A DNA stretch of 63,436 bases from Alphaproteobacteria bacterium (lineage in GTDB: Bacteria; Pseudomonadota; Alphaproteobacteria; CACIAM-22H2): NCBI GenBank assembly GCA_017308135.1, contig JAFKFM010000013.1:1-63436 (forward strand), given 5' to 3'. A model generated the notes under the pieces. That model worked only from the letters and a program-made list of their open reading frames with translations. It did not search any database and was not told where the DNA came from. This document shows, piece by piece, positions 1-8,634 of this stretch. A program made the position numbers and the translations under genes. Each line of letters starts with the position of its first letter. The stretch's first letter is position 1.

Positions 1-2
1 CG

Positions 3-479
3 GCCGATCGGACTCAGAACTCAAGCCCGGAGGAGCCTAGTTCATCCGAACCTGACCCGGCACCGGGCGCCCATGAGATGGCTGACCCCAGCAACGCTCG
101 AACCGCCAGCGCAATCCCTATTCGCATGGTGGTCGAACTCTGTCCCGACATCGTCGACTATGCGCGCGGTGGCATCCGCACCCCGCAGGATCTCATTGCG
201 ACCGCATCCACCGTTCGTTCCATGCTCGGCATTAGTCCAAGCGCCTGGGAGGAAGCCCGCATCGCAATGGGCGATGGACAAGCCAGTGTAGTGCTCTCGG
301 CCATTCTGCAACGGGGCAACGCCATCAAGAATCCAGGAGGCTATCTCCGAATCCTGGCCCGGCGCGCCGCAGCGGGCAAATTCTCGGTCTGGCCGATGCT
401 CATGGCGCTTCGGCGGCAAGGGCAAGCTGCCCGTGACAGAGACCCACCCTCATCTTCCTTCCCGGACGACTTTTCGTAA
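3..479 (+). CDS. repC: RepC, plasmid replication initiator (3' part, cut by window edge)
   Basis: The reading frame is open from the left edge, so only the C-terminal ~158 residues are visible. They match the RepC C-terminal domain: a Ser/Pro/Glu-rich linker, then a segment with CPDIVDYARGGI, VRSMLGISPSAWEEA and LQRGNAIKNPGGYLR, and a last helix ending PMLMALRRQ. RepC is the origin-binding initiator of repABC replicons and normally follows repA and repB, which would lie to the left of this window. Its presence identifies the molecule, at least by ancestry, as a repABC plasmid or chromid. The ATG at 78 is internal and not the start. I see no defect in the visible part. Confidence 0.9.
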   Translation, partial: ADRTQNSSPEEPSSSEPDPAPGAHEMADPSNARTASAIPIRMVVELCPDIVDYARGGIRTPQDLIATASTVRSMLGISPSAWEEARIAMGDGQASVVLSAILQRGNAIKNPGGYLRILARRAAAGKFSVWPMLMALRRQGQAARDRDPPSSSFPDDFS

Positions 480-559
480 AGGTGATCCTGCTTGTGTCGC
501 TTCCCTCATTTGGTGCGTCGCGTGGCCGCGAACATGCGGCCTCAGCGCGGACATCTCTG

Positions 560-973
560 TCAGGTTTCGCGCGACGGCGGCAAGCGGCCGATCCGTTTGA
601 GGTGGTCGTAGACAATGCGGTCGATGATTCGAAGCGGATGTGTTCGCTCCTCGGCGGCCATTTGACGGACCACAAGGTCGATCGCATCGGGGAAGCGCAA
701 CGCGTAAGGTCGCGATGAGGATCGCTCGCCATAGGCATCGAATGGATTTCGATCGCGGGCTTTCTGAGGGCGCGACGGCGTGCGTGCGGACGCGCTATCC
801 GTCGACGTCGAATGCGCTACTGGCGCGGCGACCTGATCTTCATACGCAGGCGTCACGACGACCGGCTTTGCCGCGGGGGTATCGGTCGGCGCCGTGTTTA
901 CGCGATGAGCGCGGAACGCGTCGCGGGGCAGGGGAGGACGATCGGGTTTCTCTGCAGAGGCGGGATCCGTCAT
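560..973 (-). CDS. Small protein coupled to ParA (possible partition partner)
   Basis: This is a 137-residue protein whose ATG overlaps the parA stop by four bases (ATGA), so it is translationally coupled to parA. The first ~80 residues are Pro/Ala/Thr-rich and look disordered. The last ~50 residues (from RPYALRFPDAIDLVV to the C-terminus) look helical and basic. Cotranscription with an orphan parA suggests a DNA-binding or adaptor partner in partition. I do not recognise a named family, and the role is inferred from context only. It converges with the repC end. Confidence 0.6.
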   Translation of the reverse strand: MTDPASAEKPDRPPLPRDAFRAHRVNTAPTDTPAAKPVVVTPAYEDQVAAPVAHSTSTDSASARTPSRPQKARDRNPFDAYGERSSSRPYALRFPDAIDLVVRQMAAEERTHPLRIIDRIVYDHLKRIGRLPPSRET

Positions 974-1671
974 GCGGCGCTGTCGCCCTCGCCGGCACCC
1001 TGGCTTGCCGCGAGCAATTCGCGGACGACCTGATCGGCGTTGTAACGGGCCTTGCGGACCGATTCGTCCTTGTTGCTCATCTGGTACAACGTGCCGTGTC
1101 CACTTGTCATGGTGCGATAGGTGACGCGCCGGTACAGGGCATTGGCGCAGACGGGAACTTTTTCTGCATCGAAATAGGCGACGACCTCCTTGAGGGGGCG
1201 GGTGTTTCTGTCGAGGCTGTCATATTCGTTGAACAGAACGCGATGCTGGCTCATCGGCAGCGTTGAACTGGCCGCATGCTGTTCGAGATTGCGGATGGTG
1301 CGCACGACCTGCGAGGCATCGAAGGTGTGCACCTTGCAAGGCAAGACGACGAGATCAGCTCGCAGTGTCGCCTGAATCAGGACGTCGCCATAATAGCCGG
1401 GGGTGTCGATCACGACGACGTCGTAGCCGTCCAGACGATCGATCGCCGGGGCGAGGGCCTTTTCATCAGGCGCGCGCACGAGGTCCACGCCCTGCGGGCT
1501 CAAGCCCCGCGCGATCGATGACGCATGCCATTGGTAAGACGACCCCTGCGGATCGGCATCGACGATGGCGGCCGAATAGCCGTGCTTGGCGAACTCGCCG
1601 GCGAGGATGATCGCGACGGTCGTCTTGCCGCTCCCACCCTTCGGGTTTGCCACGGCGAAAATGCTTGGCAC
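970..1671 (-). CDS. parA: ParA-family partition ATPase
   Basis: This 233-residue deviant Walker ATPase has the P-loop PKGGSGKTT at residues 10-18, the VDADPQGSSYQW motif near 38-49 and VVVIDTPG near 84-91, all typical of small plasmid ParA/MinD-type ATPases. Such proteins position plasmids or conjugation machinery by ATP-dependent binding to DNA. It lacks the long N-terminal HTH region of RepA, so it is an additional ParA rather than the repABC one. It is followed without a gap by the 137-residue protein. The ~600 bp upstream contain short repeated motifs that could be a centromere-like site. Confidence 0.88.
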   Translation of the reverse strand: MPSIFAVANPKGGSGKTTVAIILAGEFAKHGYSAAIVDADPQGSSYQWHASSIARGLSPQGVDLVRAPDEKALAPAIDRLDGYDVVVIDTPGYYGDVLIQATLRADLVVLPCKVHTFDASQVVRTIRNLEQHAASSTLPMSQHRVLFNEYDSLDRNTRPLKEVVAYFDAEKVPVCANALYRRVTYRTMTSGHGTLYQMSNKDESVRKARYNADQVVRELLAASQGAGEGDSAA

Positions 1672-2270
1672 TTGGACCTCCGTTCGGCGCTTCGCTAATT
1701 AGTGTGTGGAACGACAACATACAAAATAATGAACGTTCGGCAATCACGCATTATCTCTTTTCGGTAGATCGCGATTGCCGCCTTGCCGCAAGGCGCTGAT
1801 GGGCCAATCGGGCATTTCGCAAATGCGGTGCTGCGTCATTGTCGCGATATCGGAAGCGGTTGTTACGGTATTGATGGGTTCGCATTCTGCGGGATTGCGA
1901 TCTTGTCCAGTCGCGGTGTTTCCGTGTTTGGGTGGTTCGGCAATCGCGACATGAGACAACGCGGCAGTGCCATATTGCGGTATTGCCGCAATCGGGAGCT
2001 TATGGAAGGCACTGCGCGCCATAAGGTTGGAGAGTTCCTTCGGACAGCTCTTTCAGACGCGTGCGCCCTTCGTGCCCTGAGCATCTAACATTCAGTGTAT
2101 TAGATATTGGTTGACAAGATACCGGTTTGTGGGCCAAACCGGGAAACGGCTGCTGAGCGCAGCCGAAGGCGCTTTGGCGCGACGCCGGCGTCCTGAGAGA
2201 ACGCTCGGCGTATTCGGCTCCGGTCTGACGACCGACGAGCCGCTCAACCGGGAAGAGGGTGGGGACGCCG
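1672..2270. other. Intergenic region between divergent parA and mob genes
   Basis: About 600 bp without a convincing gene. It separates leftward parA from the rightward mobC-like gene. It contains related 12-mers of the form TGCGG(T/G)(G/A)(C/T)TGC(G/C) and scattered CGGCAATCGCGA-like words in both directions, which could mark an oriT or a partition site. A conventional place for oriT is close upstream of the mobC-like gene. I cannot identify a nic site by eye. Confidence 0.4.
1824..1987 (+). repeat. Three spaced imperfect 12-mers (iteron-like)
   Basis: Copies are TGCGGTGCTGCG at 1824, TGCGGGATTGCG at 1888 and TGCGGTATTGCC at 1976. Spacing is irregular (64 and 88 bp). They lie between parA and the mob genes. 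They may be binding sites for the partition proteins, but with only three imperfect copies this is weak. Confidence 0.3.
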
Positions 2271-2696
2271 ATGGCTGGCTCCGCAGGACTGAGACGCAAG
2301 CCGAGGCTTCGGACCGAGCTGTCCGAAACGGATGAGCAGCGTCTACAGGAGGCCGTCGCGTTGTTCGGCTTGCCGAAAGCCGAGGTGGTGCGTCGGCTGA
2401 TCCGCGCCTCCGTCCAAGCAGGCCCCGCTTTGTCGACCGAAAACACGCGCGCTGTTGTGGAGTTGGCGAGCCAGGTGCGCATGGTCGGCCGCAATCTCGC
2501 GCAAGTCGTCAAGGCGATTCACCGCGGCCAAGCCGTTCGCATCGAAGACACCGAGCCGGTGTGGCGAGGGCTGCACGAGGTCATCGCGGCGATCAACGAC
2601 GAGCTGACCGAGATGACGGTCGCCTACGGGTCGAAACTACGTCGCGAGGCCAAGCTCGCGCTGCCGGCGGAGATCTCAGGCGAGGAATTGACTTGA
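2271..2696 (+). CDS. mobC: MobC-like relaxosome accessory protein
   Basis: A 141-residue protein. The N-terminal region (LRTELSETDEQRLQEAVALFGLPKAEVVRRLI) fits a ribbon-helix-helix DNA-binding fold. The middle helix (ASQVRMVGRNLAQVVKAIHRGQ) matches the conserved 'GxNLNQxxxxxN' element of MobC-type plasmid mobilization proteins. Such proteins bind oriT and help the relaxase open the DNA. I prefer the ATG at 2271 over the GTG at 2259 because a GAGG-type ribosome site lies about ten bases ahead of it. The stop overlaps the relaxase TTG start, so the two are translationally coupled. Confidence 0.78.
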   Translation: MAGSAGLRRKPRLRTELSETDEQRLQEAVALFGLPKAEVVRRLIRASVQAGPALSTENTRAVVELASQVRMVGRNLAQVVKAIHRGQAVRIEDTEPVWRGLHEVIAAINDELTEMTVAYGSKLRREAKLALPAEISGEELT

Positions 2697-5038
2697 GCCG
2701 TGCCGCACAGATCGTCTGGTGGCTTGAACAGGTCGAGGCGGCGCGTCGGGCAGTCGCGGAGGCGCGCGCGGAACGTCGGCGGCCGCGTCAGCCGGGCGGG
2801 TTGGACGATAACGTCGGCGCACGGCAAGTACACGTCGCGCCGCTTCCCAAGATGCCGCCGGCACAAGATATCATTCGCGGCGCGACAATCACGGGCGAGC
2901 GGGATGAGGAGCGGGCTCGCTCGATCCCGGCCGCGAGCGGAGGTGCCGGCGCAGGCCCTGGGGCCTCACCTTCGCGTGGGGCGCGGGGCCCGATCTCCGG
3001 AGGAAGCAGCGCCGGTGCTGGAGCCGGAGTGAACTCGACCGGGGGAGGGCAGGGCGGTCCCCTTGGTCGAGCCCGGCAGCTCGCTGCCGGCTACCAGCCT
3101 GCCGTCATCAAGGTGGTTTCTTATGCGCGCGGTGCCGCGCGCGCCACGGCGACCGGCCAGTATGTGCAGCGCGAGGATGTTACGCTTGAGACCCATGACG
3201 GGCGGCTGTTGACGGACCGGGAGGCCGTGGCCGAGGAGATGAAGGCCTGGTCGACCGACTTTTCGAAGCGCGCGGAAAGCCAAGACGTCGGCGCATTCCG
3301 TCTCAAGGTTGCAGGTGTTGCAGATAACACCGAAGGCCGAGCGATTTACGAGAAGGCGATCGCGTCCGCGTTCTCCGGACATCGCCACGCGACCCGCATC
3401 GATGTCGACGATAAGGGACAGCTCGAGGCGCACGTTGTCGCGGCCATGGCCGGGAGCGGCAAGGAGCGGTTCCGCATTCGAGAGGCTCAGGCCGCCGATC
3501 AGGAATACGACGCCAGACCACGCCGTCTCGATTCCGTTTCAGATGCCGCGGTTCGTGCCAGGATCGCAGCGGCCACAGGCATTGATGCGGAGACTGTGGT
3601 CATTCGGCCCGGGGCGACGAGCCATGGCCGCGATGGCGTCACCTACAGGCTCAACAAGCTGATTGAGCGGGGTCCGGCGACCGACGATCGCGGGAAGAGC
3701 CTGTCCAACGTGGCGGATGCGCGGATTTCCGCCCGCGAATGGGGGCTGTCGCTTCGATCGCAATCCGCGCGCGATACCATGCACATGATCATTTCGGCGA
3801 AGGCCGGAACTGATGTGGCGGCCTTGATCGACGCAGCGCGCGCCTTCCTGCACGACCGCTTTGCCGATCACAAATTCATGTTTGGCGTTCACACGGATAA
3901 GGAATCTTCCGGGCACATCCACGCTCACGCCGTCATCACCGTGAAGAACGAATCCGGCCAGAAGATCCATCCCAATCGGGACACTTTTGCGGAGTGGCGC
4001 GAGGTCTACGCAAAGCATGCGCAGGCGCAGGGCCTGAAGATTGTCGCCACCTCGGCGAAAGAGCGAGCCTCGTCGCAAAGTTATGGCCCGAAGGACAAAG
4101 CGATCGTCGACGCCGCCGATCGGCCACGCCCGGCACGCGCAGCCCGCGATCGCGCCTACGCCGCGGATCCCGCCAATCAGCGTCTCATCGACAATGCCCG
4201 GCAGCGGATCCGGACGGCGAAAACCAACCCTATCCGCCTGCCGATGTCAGCGCCCGACCGCAAAGTCGTGAACGAGAGTATCGTCGCCTGGAAGGCTGTT
4301 GCGGTGGAGCAGCCATCAAACAGGATGGCAAAGGATATGCTCGAACGGCTGTTGATGGCGCAGACCGTTGGGGCCATCCTTCACACAATCGGCAAGCGTG
4401 TGGAGTTTTTGACCAGGGAGAGCGAGATGCCAATTACATCGGAGCAGATGGTCCAGGATTTACGCATCATGAATGATGCGGTCTCCCGGACTAGCGATCT
4501 CTTAGATGGAGAGACGAAGCCGCAATTTCGCGAAACGTCGGGGCGCTACCTGGAAACGCTCGCCAATCGTATTGATCTGCAACGCCTGCAGGAGCGTGGC
4601 GTACAGCAACTCAGCCCGGCGGACGTCGAGGCTGTAGTTGGCGCGAACGCCGATCGGCTCATCGAGCACGCCCAGGAAATCCGCGTCAAGGAAGAACGGG
4701 AAGCGACATCTGCGGAGCGTCTCGCGAATCGTGCAATCGACGTCGAGCGGGGGCAGGAGGCGCGAGGGAGTATTGATCCTACTTCGCAAGAGGAATTGAA
4801 AGCGGAAAGGGCCATCGTTGTTGGCTCGCAACAATCCGCGGCGCGTGAAGCTCGAGAGGCGGCCGCGGCGGTCGAGGCAGCGCAGGCGATCGCGGAACAT
4901 CCGGCGCAGCCGCTGCCAATATCCCTGATCCAGACCGATGCCTTGGCGAAGCTTCGCGCGGAGCAGGAAAAAATCGTGCGTGAGCTCGAAGCCGAAAAGC
5001 CAAGCTTGCAATCAATCAAGGGCCAAAGGCGAAGTTGA
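2693..5038 (+). CDS. Relaxase / mobilization nuclease
   Basis: A large relaxase of ~781 residues that would nick oriT and lead the strand into a recipient. The metal-binding motif GHIHAHAVITV, preceded by FGVHTDKESS, is the three-histidine motif III of MobA/VirD2-type relaxases. An earlier SYARG...YVQRED segment may supply the catalytic tyrosine. The N-terminal ~150 residues are Gly/Ala-rich linker and the last ~250 are charged and probably coiled coil. I place the start at TTG 2693: it forms TTGA with the mobC stop and has GAGGA six bases ahead. Earlier in-frame starts would lie inside mobC. No intact type IV secretion genes are in the window, so it may be mobilizable rather than self-transmissible. 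Confidence 0.85.
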   Translation: MSRAAQIVWWLEQVEAARRAVAEARAERRRPRQPGGLDDNVGARQVHVAPLPKMPPAQDIIRGATITGERDEERARSIPAASGGAGAGPGASPSRGARGPISGGSSAGAGAGVNSTGGGQGGPLGRARQLAAGYQPAVIKVVSYARGAARATATGQYVQREDVTLETHDGRLLTDREAVAEEMKAWSTDFSKRAESQDVGAFRLKVAGVADNTEGRAIYEKAIASAFSGHRHATRIDVDDKGQLEAHVVAAMAGSGKERFRIREAQAADQEYDARPRRLDSVSDAAVRARIAAATGIDAETVVIRPGATSHGRDGVTYRLNKLIERGPATDDRGKSLSNVADARISAREWGLSLRSQSARDTMHMIISAKAGTDVAALIDAARAFLHDRFADHKFMFGVHTDKESSGHIHAHAVITVKNESGQKIHPNRDTFAEWREVYAKHAQAQGLKIVATSAKERASSQSYGPKDKAIVDAADRPRPARAARDRAYAADPANQRLIDNARQRIRTAKTNPIRLPMSAPDRKVVNESIVAWKAVAVEQPSNRMAKDMLERLLMAQTVGAILHTIGKRVEFLTRESEMPITSEQMVQDLRIMNDAVSRTSDLLDGETKPQFRETSGRYLETLANRIDLQRLQERGVQQLSPADVEAVVGANADRLIEHAQEIRVKEEREATSAERLANRAIDVERGQEARGSIDPTSQEELKAERAIVVGSQQSAAREAREAAAAVEAAQAIAEHPAQPLPISLIQTDALAKLRAEQEKIVRELEAEKPSLQSIKGQRRS

Positions 5039-5149
5039 GGGGCGAATATTACCAGCGATCTCTAAAAGGAATCGCAAATATGATTGCTACGCGTTTGAAC
5101 GCGCTCGCTGAGGGTGACTGAAATGTTCCTGGAGTTTGCGACGGAGATC

Positions 5150-5884
5150 CTAGCCCAAAATCTTTAGACGCATGGCGATTGCGATCGCATGTGTCTTGTT
5201 AACAGCATCAAGTTTCTCGCGAGCGGAAGCGATGTGTTTCGCTACCGTCGGTCGAGAAATGCCGAGAATGACCGAGATTTCCCAATCGGTTTTTCCCTCC
5301 CCAGCCCAGAGAAGACAGTCAAATTCACGAGGTGAAAGCTTATTGCTGCGCGTTGATCTCGGACGACGCAAACTCAACCAATGCCCGATGGCAAAATTTG
5401 CAAGAAACGTAAGGGCTGATCGGTCGTTACTGCTGAGATCGTCCTTTGCTCCGCCGAAGGACAATGCGGCTGACCGCTGATCAAGCGTCGTGACCGGGAT
5501 CACGAAGCCTTCGACTAACCCGAAGTCGGCAGCTTCCCCTCCGATTATCCGCGCGTTGTCTGGCTCCGAACACGACTTGTAACTTTCAGCCCAGGAAAAG
5601 GCATTTCGATCCTTTTGAAGGCGACCAACGATCGGGTCGCGCGGAAGATAATTTTGAGCGACGTATCTGGTCGCCCAGGCTTTGGGAAAATGTTGCACCA
5701 TAGAGCGGGTTCGAATCTCGGTCCTTGAATTTTGCATATCAGCTGGTGGTACGATTCCACCAAATACTGAAGCAAACCCGTAACTATTGGCGATACTTAT
5801 AAGACAATCTTGAAGGGCGCTTTGGTCGACCGCTTGCTCTATCAGCGAGATAACTTCCCAGGTGCTCCAAAATAAGTCTGTCAT
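5150..5884 (-). CDS. LuxR-family quorum-sensing regulator (LuxR solo)
   Basis: This 244-residue protein has an N-terminal autoinducer-binding domain and a C-terminal LuxR helix-turn-helix (LSPREFDCLLWAGEGKTDWEISVILGISRPTVAKH). The ligand-pocket pattern known from TraR/LuxR is present: W and Y in WATRYVAQNY, D-P in PRDPIV, and W in FSWAE. That supports acyl-homoserine-lactone binding. No luxI-type synthase is present in the window, so here it is a solo, although the partner may lie elsewhere on the molecule. Its position beside the relaxase recalls TraR control of conjugation, but the target genes are not visible. Confidence 0.85.
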   Translation of the reverse strand: MTDLFWSTWEVISLIEQAVDQSALQDCLISIANSYGFASVFGGIVPPADMQNSRTEIRTRSMVQHFPKAWATRYVAQNYLPRDPIVGRLQKDRNAFSWAESYKSCSEPDNARIIGGEAADFGLVEGFVIPVTTLDQRSAALSFGGAKDDLSSNDRSALTFLANFAIGHWLSLRRPRSTRSNKLSPREFDCLLWAGEGKTDWEISVILGISRPTVAKHIASAREKLDAVNKTHAIAIAMRLKILG

Positions 5885-6134
5885 TCTCAGGCCCCCCGCG
5901 ACTGATCATGTTCCGAGTAGATCCGTCTCGCAAAAGGCGGATGAGAGGGTCTCCCGCGACGCGCGAGATTCTAAGTGCAGAAGTGGTTCGGTATAGCGGT
6001 CAGGCGGCGCCATTATCAAACCAAGAAAAATGTTACTGGAATTCGGCGAAAGAGGAGTGTGATATTTTGTGTTTATCGCCAGCTATAGAACCTGGTTCTC
6101 GTGTGTACGGTGCCTGTAGGTTCGGGGTTTAGCG

Positions 6135-6794
6135 ATGCGCGTTCTGCTTTTGGAAGATGATGCGATGATCGGCGAGGGCCTTTCCCGGACGCTTGCGGAG
6201 GAAGGCATGTCGGTGGATTGGGTGCGCGCCGGCGGAGAGGCGGAAGCCGCGCTCGCCGATGGCGGACATGCGATTGTGCTGCTCGACCTCGGGCTGCCGG
6301 GCGCTGAAGGTTTCGATCTTTTGAAGGCGGCGCGGAGCCGGGGGTTCGATACACCTGTGCTGATCATCACGGCGCGCGACGGGCTTGATTCTCGGGTGGC
6401 CGGGCTCGATCTCGGCGCGGACGACTATCTCGTCAAACCGTTCGAGACACGGGAGTTGCTCGCCAGAATGCGGGCAGTCCTCCGCCGCCGGGCGGGCAGA
6501 GCGACATCCTATTTGGTGGCCGGCGCGATTGAGCTCAACACCGAGACTCATGAGTTGTCGCATGCTGGCATCGGGCAAGTTCTGCCTGCCCGCGAGTACG
6601 CTTTGATGCACGCCTTGATGGAGCGCCCGGGTCGTATTCTTTCCCGCGCACAGGTGGAAGAGCGTATTTACGGCTGGGGAGAAGAGGTGGAAAGCAACGC
6701 GGTCGATGCCCTGATCTACTCCATTCGACGCAAATTCGGGAAGAACATCATCTTCAATGTGAGGGGGGCGGGCTGGATGGTACAAAAATCATGA
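6135..6794 (+). CDS. OmpR-family response regulator of module M1
   Basis: The receiver domain (residues 1-~118) has the acidic pocket E7-D8-D9, phospho-acceptor D51 in VLLDLGLPG, and K in DYLVKPFE. The C-terminal winged-helix domain ends EVESNAVDALIYSIRRKFGKNIIFNVRGAGWM, as in the PmrA/QseB/TctD subgroup. It is the first gene of M1 and overlaps the kinase gene by ATGA. It probably controls the PepSY, COG4705 and PAP2 genes that follow, through the CTnAnTC-N4-CTnAnTC box found upstream of the PepSY gene (inference). A paralogue with a frameshifted end is at 26634-27278. Confidence 0.92.
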   Translation: MRVLLLEDDAMIGEGLSRTLAEEGMSVDWVRAGGEAEAALADGGHAIVLLDLGLPGAEGFDLLKAARSRGFDTPVLIITARDGLDSRVAGLDLGADDYLVKPFETRELLARMRAVLRRRAGRATSYLVAGAIELNTETHELSHAGIGQVLPAREYALMHALMERPGRILSRAQVEERIYGWGEEVESNAVDALIYSIRRKFGKNIIFNVRGAGWMVQKS

Positions 6795-8104
6795 CGACGG
6801 TATCGCTCCGGCGAGCAACCCTTGTCTCGATGACCGTCCTTCTGGCCTTGGTCGGCGCCGCCGCGATGTTGCTCGCCTACAAGCTTGCACGTGACGAAGC
6901 TGCTGATTTTCTTGACGGACAGTTACGCCAGGTCGCACTCAACGCCGGCTTGGGTCTTCCCGATGCTGACGCGCCGCCGGCCAGCGATCAGGATCCGGAA
7001 GATCAGATTGCGGTAACGATCTGGAAGCGCGGCGTCGTTGCCCACACCACGCTTCGCGGCGTCGAAATCGCGCGGCCGAGGAAGCCCGGCTTTGAAAATG
7101 TCGTCATCGCAGGCGAGCCCTGGCGGGTCTATTCGACGGACAACGACACCTGGACCGTGCAGGTCGCGCAGCGCGACACGGTTCGTCAGGAATTTGCCCG
7201 AAGTGCCGCCGTGGGGGCCGCGGCGCCCATTCTGATCGTCATACCGCTGTCCTGGCTCGTCGTCGGTTGGGCGCTGAACCGGATGCTTGGACGGCTGGAC
7301 ACTCTGGCGCGGGATATTGCGAATCGAAGCGCGGTGGCGGCCGCAGCCATTCCCCTCACCGGAATTCCGATCGAAGTGGCGCCCTTGGTCGAAAGCATGA
7401 ACGGCCTGATCGTGCGCCTGCGCGCCGCCGTGGAAGCGCAGAAGCGATTTCTCTCCGACGCGGCGCATGAACTCCGCACCCCGCTCGCCGCGATGCAAAT
7501 CCAGGTTGATAACCTCAAGATCAACAGTTCCGGCTCGGTCGGAGCGGAATTCGAAGCTGGCAAGGCGGCACTTGCGCAGGGCGTAAGGCGCGCGAGCGCC
7601 CTCGTCGGTCAACTGCTGCGGCTGGCTCGCCTTGATGAGCCCGTAGCACCCCTCAGCGAAACGGTTGAGGTGGGTCCGCTGCTGCTTGACTGCGTCGGCG
7701 ATCATGTGGTGCTGGCCGAACACAAGGGCATCGATCTCGGGGCCCAGATGGAGACGTCCGCGACGCTGCATGGTTCGGTCGAGGAATTGCGCGTTCTGTT
7801 CGCAAATCTGATCGATAACGCCGTGCGGTACACGCCATCTGGCGGGCAGGTGGACATTTCCCTGACTCTGCGCGACGGGCGAAGCGTTGTCGAGGTTCTG
7901 GATACGGGTACCGGTTTGCCGCCCGGCGCCATTTCCCGCATCTTCGATCGGTTCTATCGCGCGTCGCCGCCGGACGTCGAGGGAACCGGTCTGGGGCTGG
8001 CGATCGCGCGGCGAATTGCCGAGCGCAATGGTCTTGTCCTGACCGTCGAGAACCGCCCCGACGGGGCAGCCGGCGTTCTCGCGCGTGTCACATTACCGGC
8101 ATAG
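6791..8104 (+). CDS. Sensor histidine kinase of module M1
   Basis: A 437-residue membrane kinase. TM1 is about residues 10-31 and TM2 about 138-160, enclosing a ~105-residue periplasmic sensor with many Asp/Glu near its start (DADAPPASDQDPEDQ), which could bind a cation. A HAMP-like linker follows. The phospho-acceptor is H226 in FLSDAAHELRTPLAAM. The ATPase domain has N (NLIDNAVRYTPSGG), G1 (VLDTGTGL) and G2 (GTGLGLAI) boxes. This layout is that of PmrB/QseC-type kinases. It is coupled to the response regulator by a four-base overlap. The signal is unknown; the broken paralogue at 25306-26617 shares the sensor design. Confidence 0.92.
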   Translation: MTTVSLRRATLVSMTVLLALVGAAAMLLAYKLARDEAADFLDGQLRQVALNAGLGLPDADAPPASDQDPEDQIAVTIWKRGVVAHTTLRGVEIARPRKPGFENVVIAGEPWRVYSTDNDTWTVQVAQRDTVRQEFARSAAVGAAAPILIVIPLSWLVVGWALNRMLGRLDTLARDIANRSAVAAAAIPLTGIPIEVAPLVESMNGLIVRLRAAVEAQKRFLSDAAHELRTPLAAMQIQVDNLKINSSGSVGAEFEAGKAALAQGVRRASALVGQLLRLARLDEPVAPLSETVEVGPLLLDCVGDHVVLAEHKGIDLGAQMETSATLHGSVEELRVLFANLIDNAVRYTPSGGQVDISLTLRDGRSVVEVLDTGTGLPPGAISRIFDRFYRASPPDVEGTGLGLAIARRIAERNGLVLTVENRPDGAAGVLARVTLPA

Positions 8105-8133
8105 CGCCCTTTTCTCTTCTCGCCGCACCCAGG

Positions 8134-8151
8134 CTCATTCTGTCCTCAGTC
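8134..8151 (+). promoter_or_regulatory. Direct-repeat box 1 (proposed response-regulator site)
   Basis: CTCATTC-TGTC-CTCAGTC: two 7-mers of the form CTnAnTC starting 11 bp apart, one helical turn, as expected for an OmpR-family dimer. It lies 87-104 bp upstream of the PepSY gene ATG. Four similar boxes occur in the window beside genes of the same families. The regulatory role is inferred. Confidence 0.5.
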
Positions 8152-8237
8152 TCCGGGGCCATGGTCACCTCATCGGAGCGGGCCGTCGCCGACGCGTCGC
8201 GCATCCGTCCGCAAGCGGGGGCGAATCGGAGAGACAC

Positions 8238-8555
8238 ATGATCAGGACTACCCCGTACCGCCTGGGCGCCTTGGGCGCCGCAGGTATCTTGCTGGCGCTC
8301 ATGGTGCCAGCGCTGGCCTACACCGGTCAAAAGCTTGCCGGTCAAGCGAAGGTCACCATCACGCAGGCCCGGGAAACCGCCCTCAAGGCCCATCCCGGGA
8401 AAGTCACCGACGAAGAGCTTGAGCGCGAATCCGGAGGCAGCGGCCTGCGTTATTCGTTCGACATCAAGAACGGCTCGCGGACGCAGGAAGTCGGCGTCGA
8501 TGCCGCGAGCGGCAAGGTGCTCGAAAACAAGACAGAAGGTCCCCATCCGGACTGA
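8238..8555 (+). CDS. Periplasmic PepSY-domain protein (M1)
   Basis: A 105-residue protein. Residues 1-~27 form a signal peptide (LGALGAAGILLALMVPALAYTG) and the rest is a single PepSY domain: VTITQARETALKAHPGKVTDEELERESGGSGLRYSFDIKNG...EVGVDAASGKVL. PepSY domains are thought to inhibit peptidases or bind ligands in the periplasm, and are often encoded next to two-component systems as signal modulators. The ATG at 8238 places the signal peptide directly at the N-terminus; in-frame upstream codons are rejected. A truncated paralogue is at 24010-24188. The direct-repeat box upstream suggests control by the M1 regulator (inference). Confidence 0.85.
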   Translation: MIRTTPYRLGALGAAGILLALMVPALAYTGQKLAGQAKVTITQARETALKAHPGKVTDEELERESGGSGLRYSFDIKNGSRTQEVGVDAASGKVLENKTEGPHPD

Positions 8556-8634
8556 CCCGCAGCATGGTCCCACGAACAAACCCGGTGCGTCCTCGCACGC
8601 GCCGGGTGGCCGGCTACATAACGGAAATGCAATC

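Noticed and set aside
1744..2022. Leftward 92-residue frame between parA and the mob genes
   Set aside because: Its apparent internal repeats (QYGTA/KHGNTA) come from the DNA repeats underneath; low-quality protein, judged non-coding.
2561..2692. N-terminal extension of the relaxase frame
   Set aside because: It lies inside the mobC-like gene in another frame; the TTG at 2693 with GAGGA ahead is a better start.
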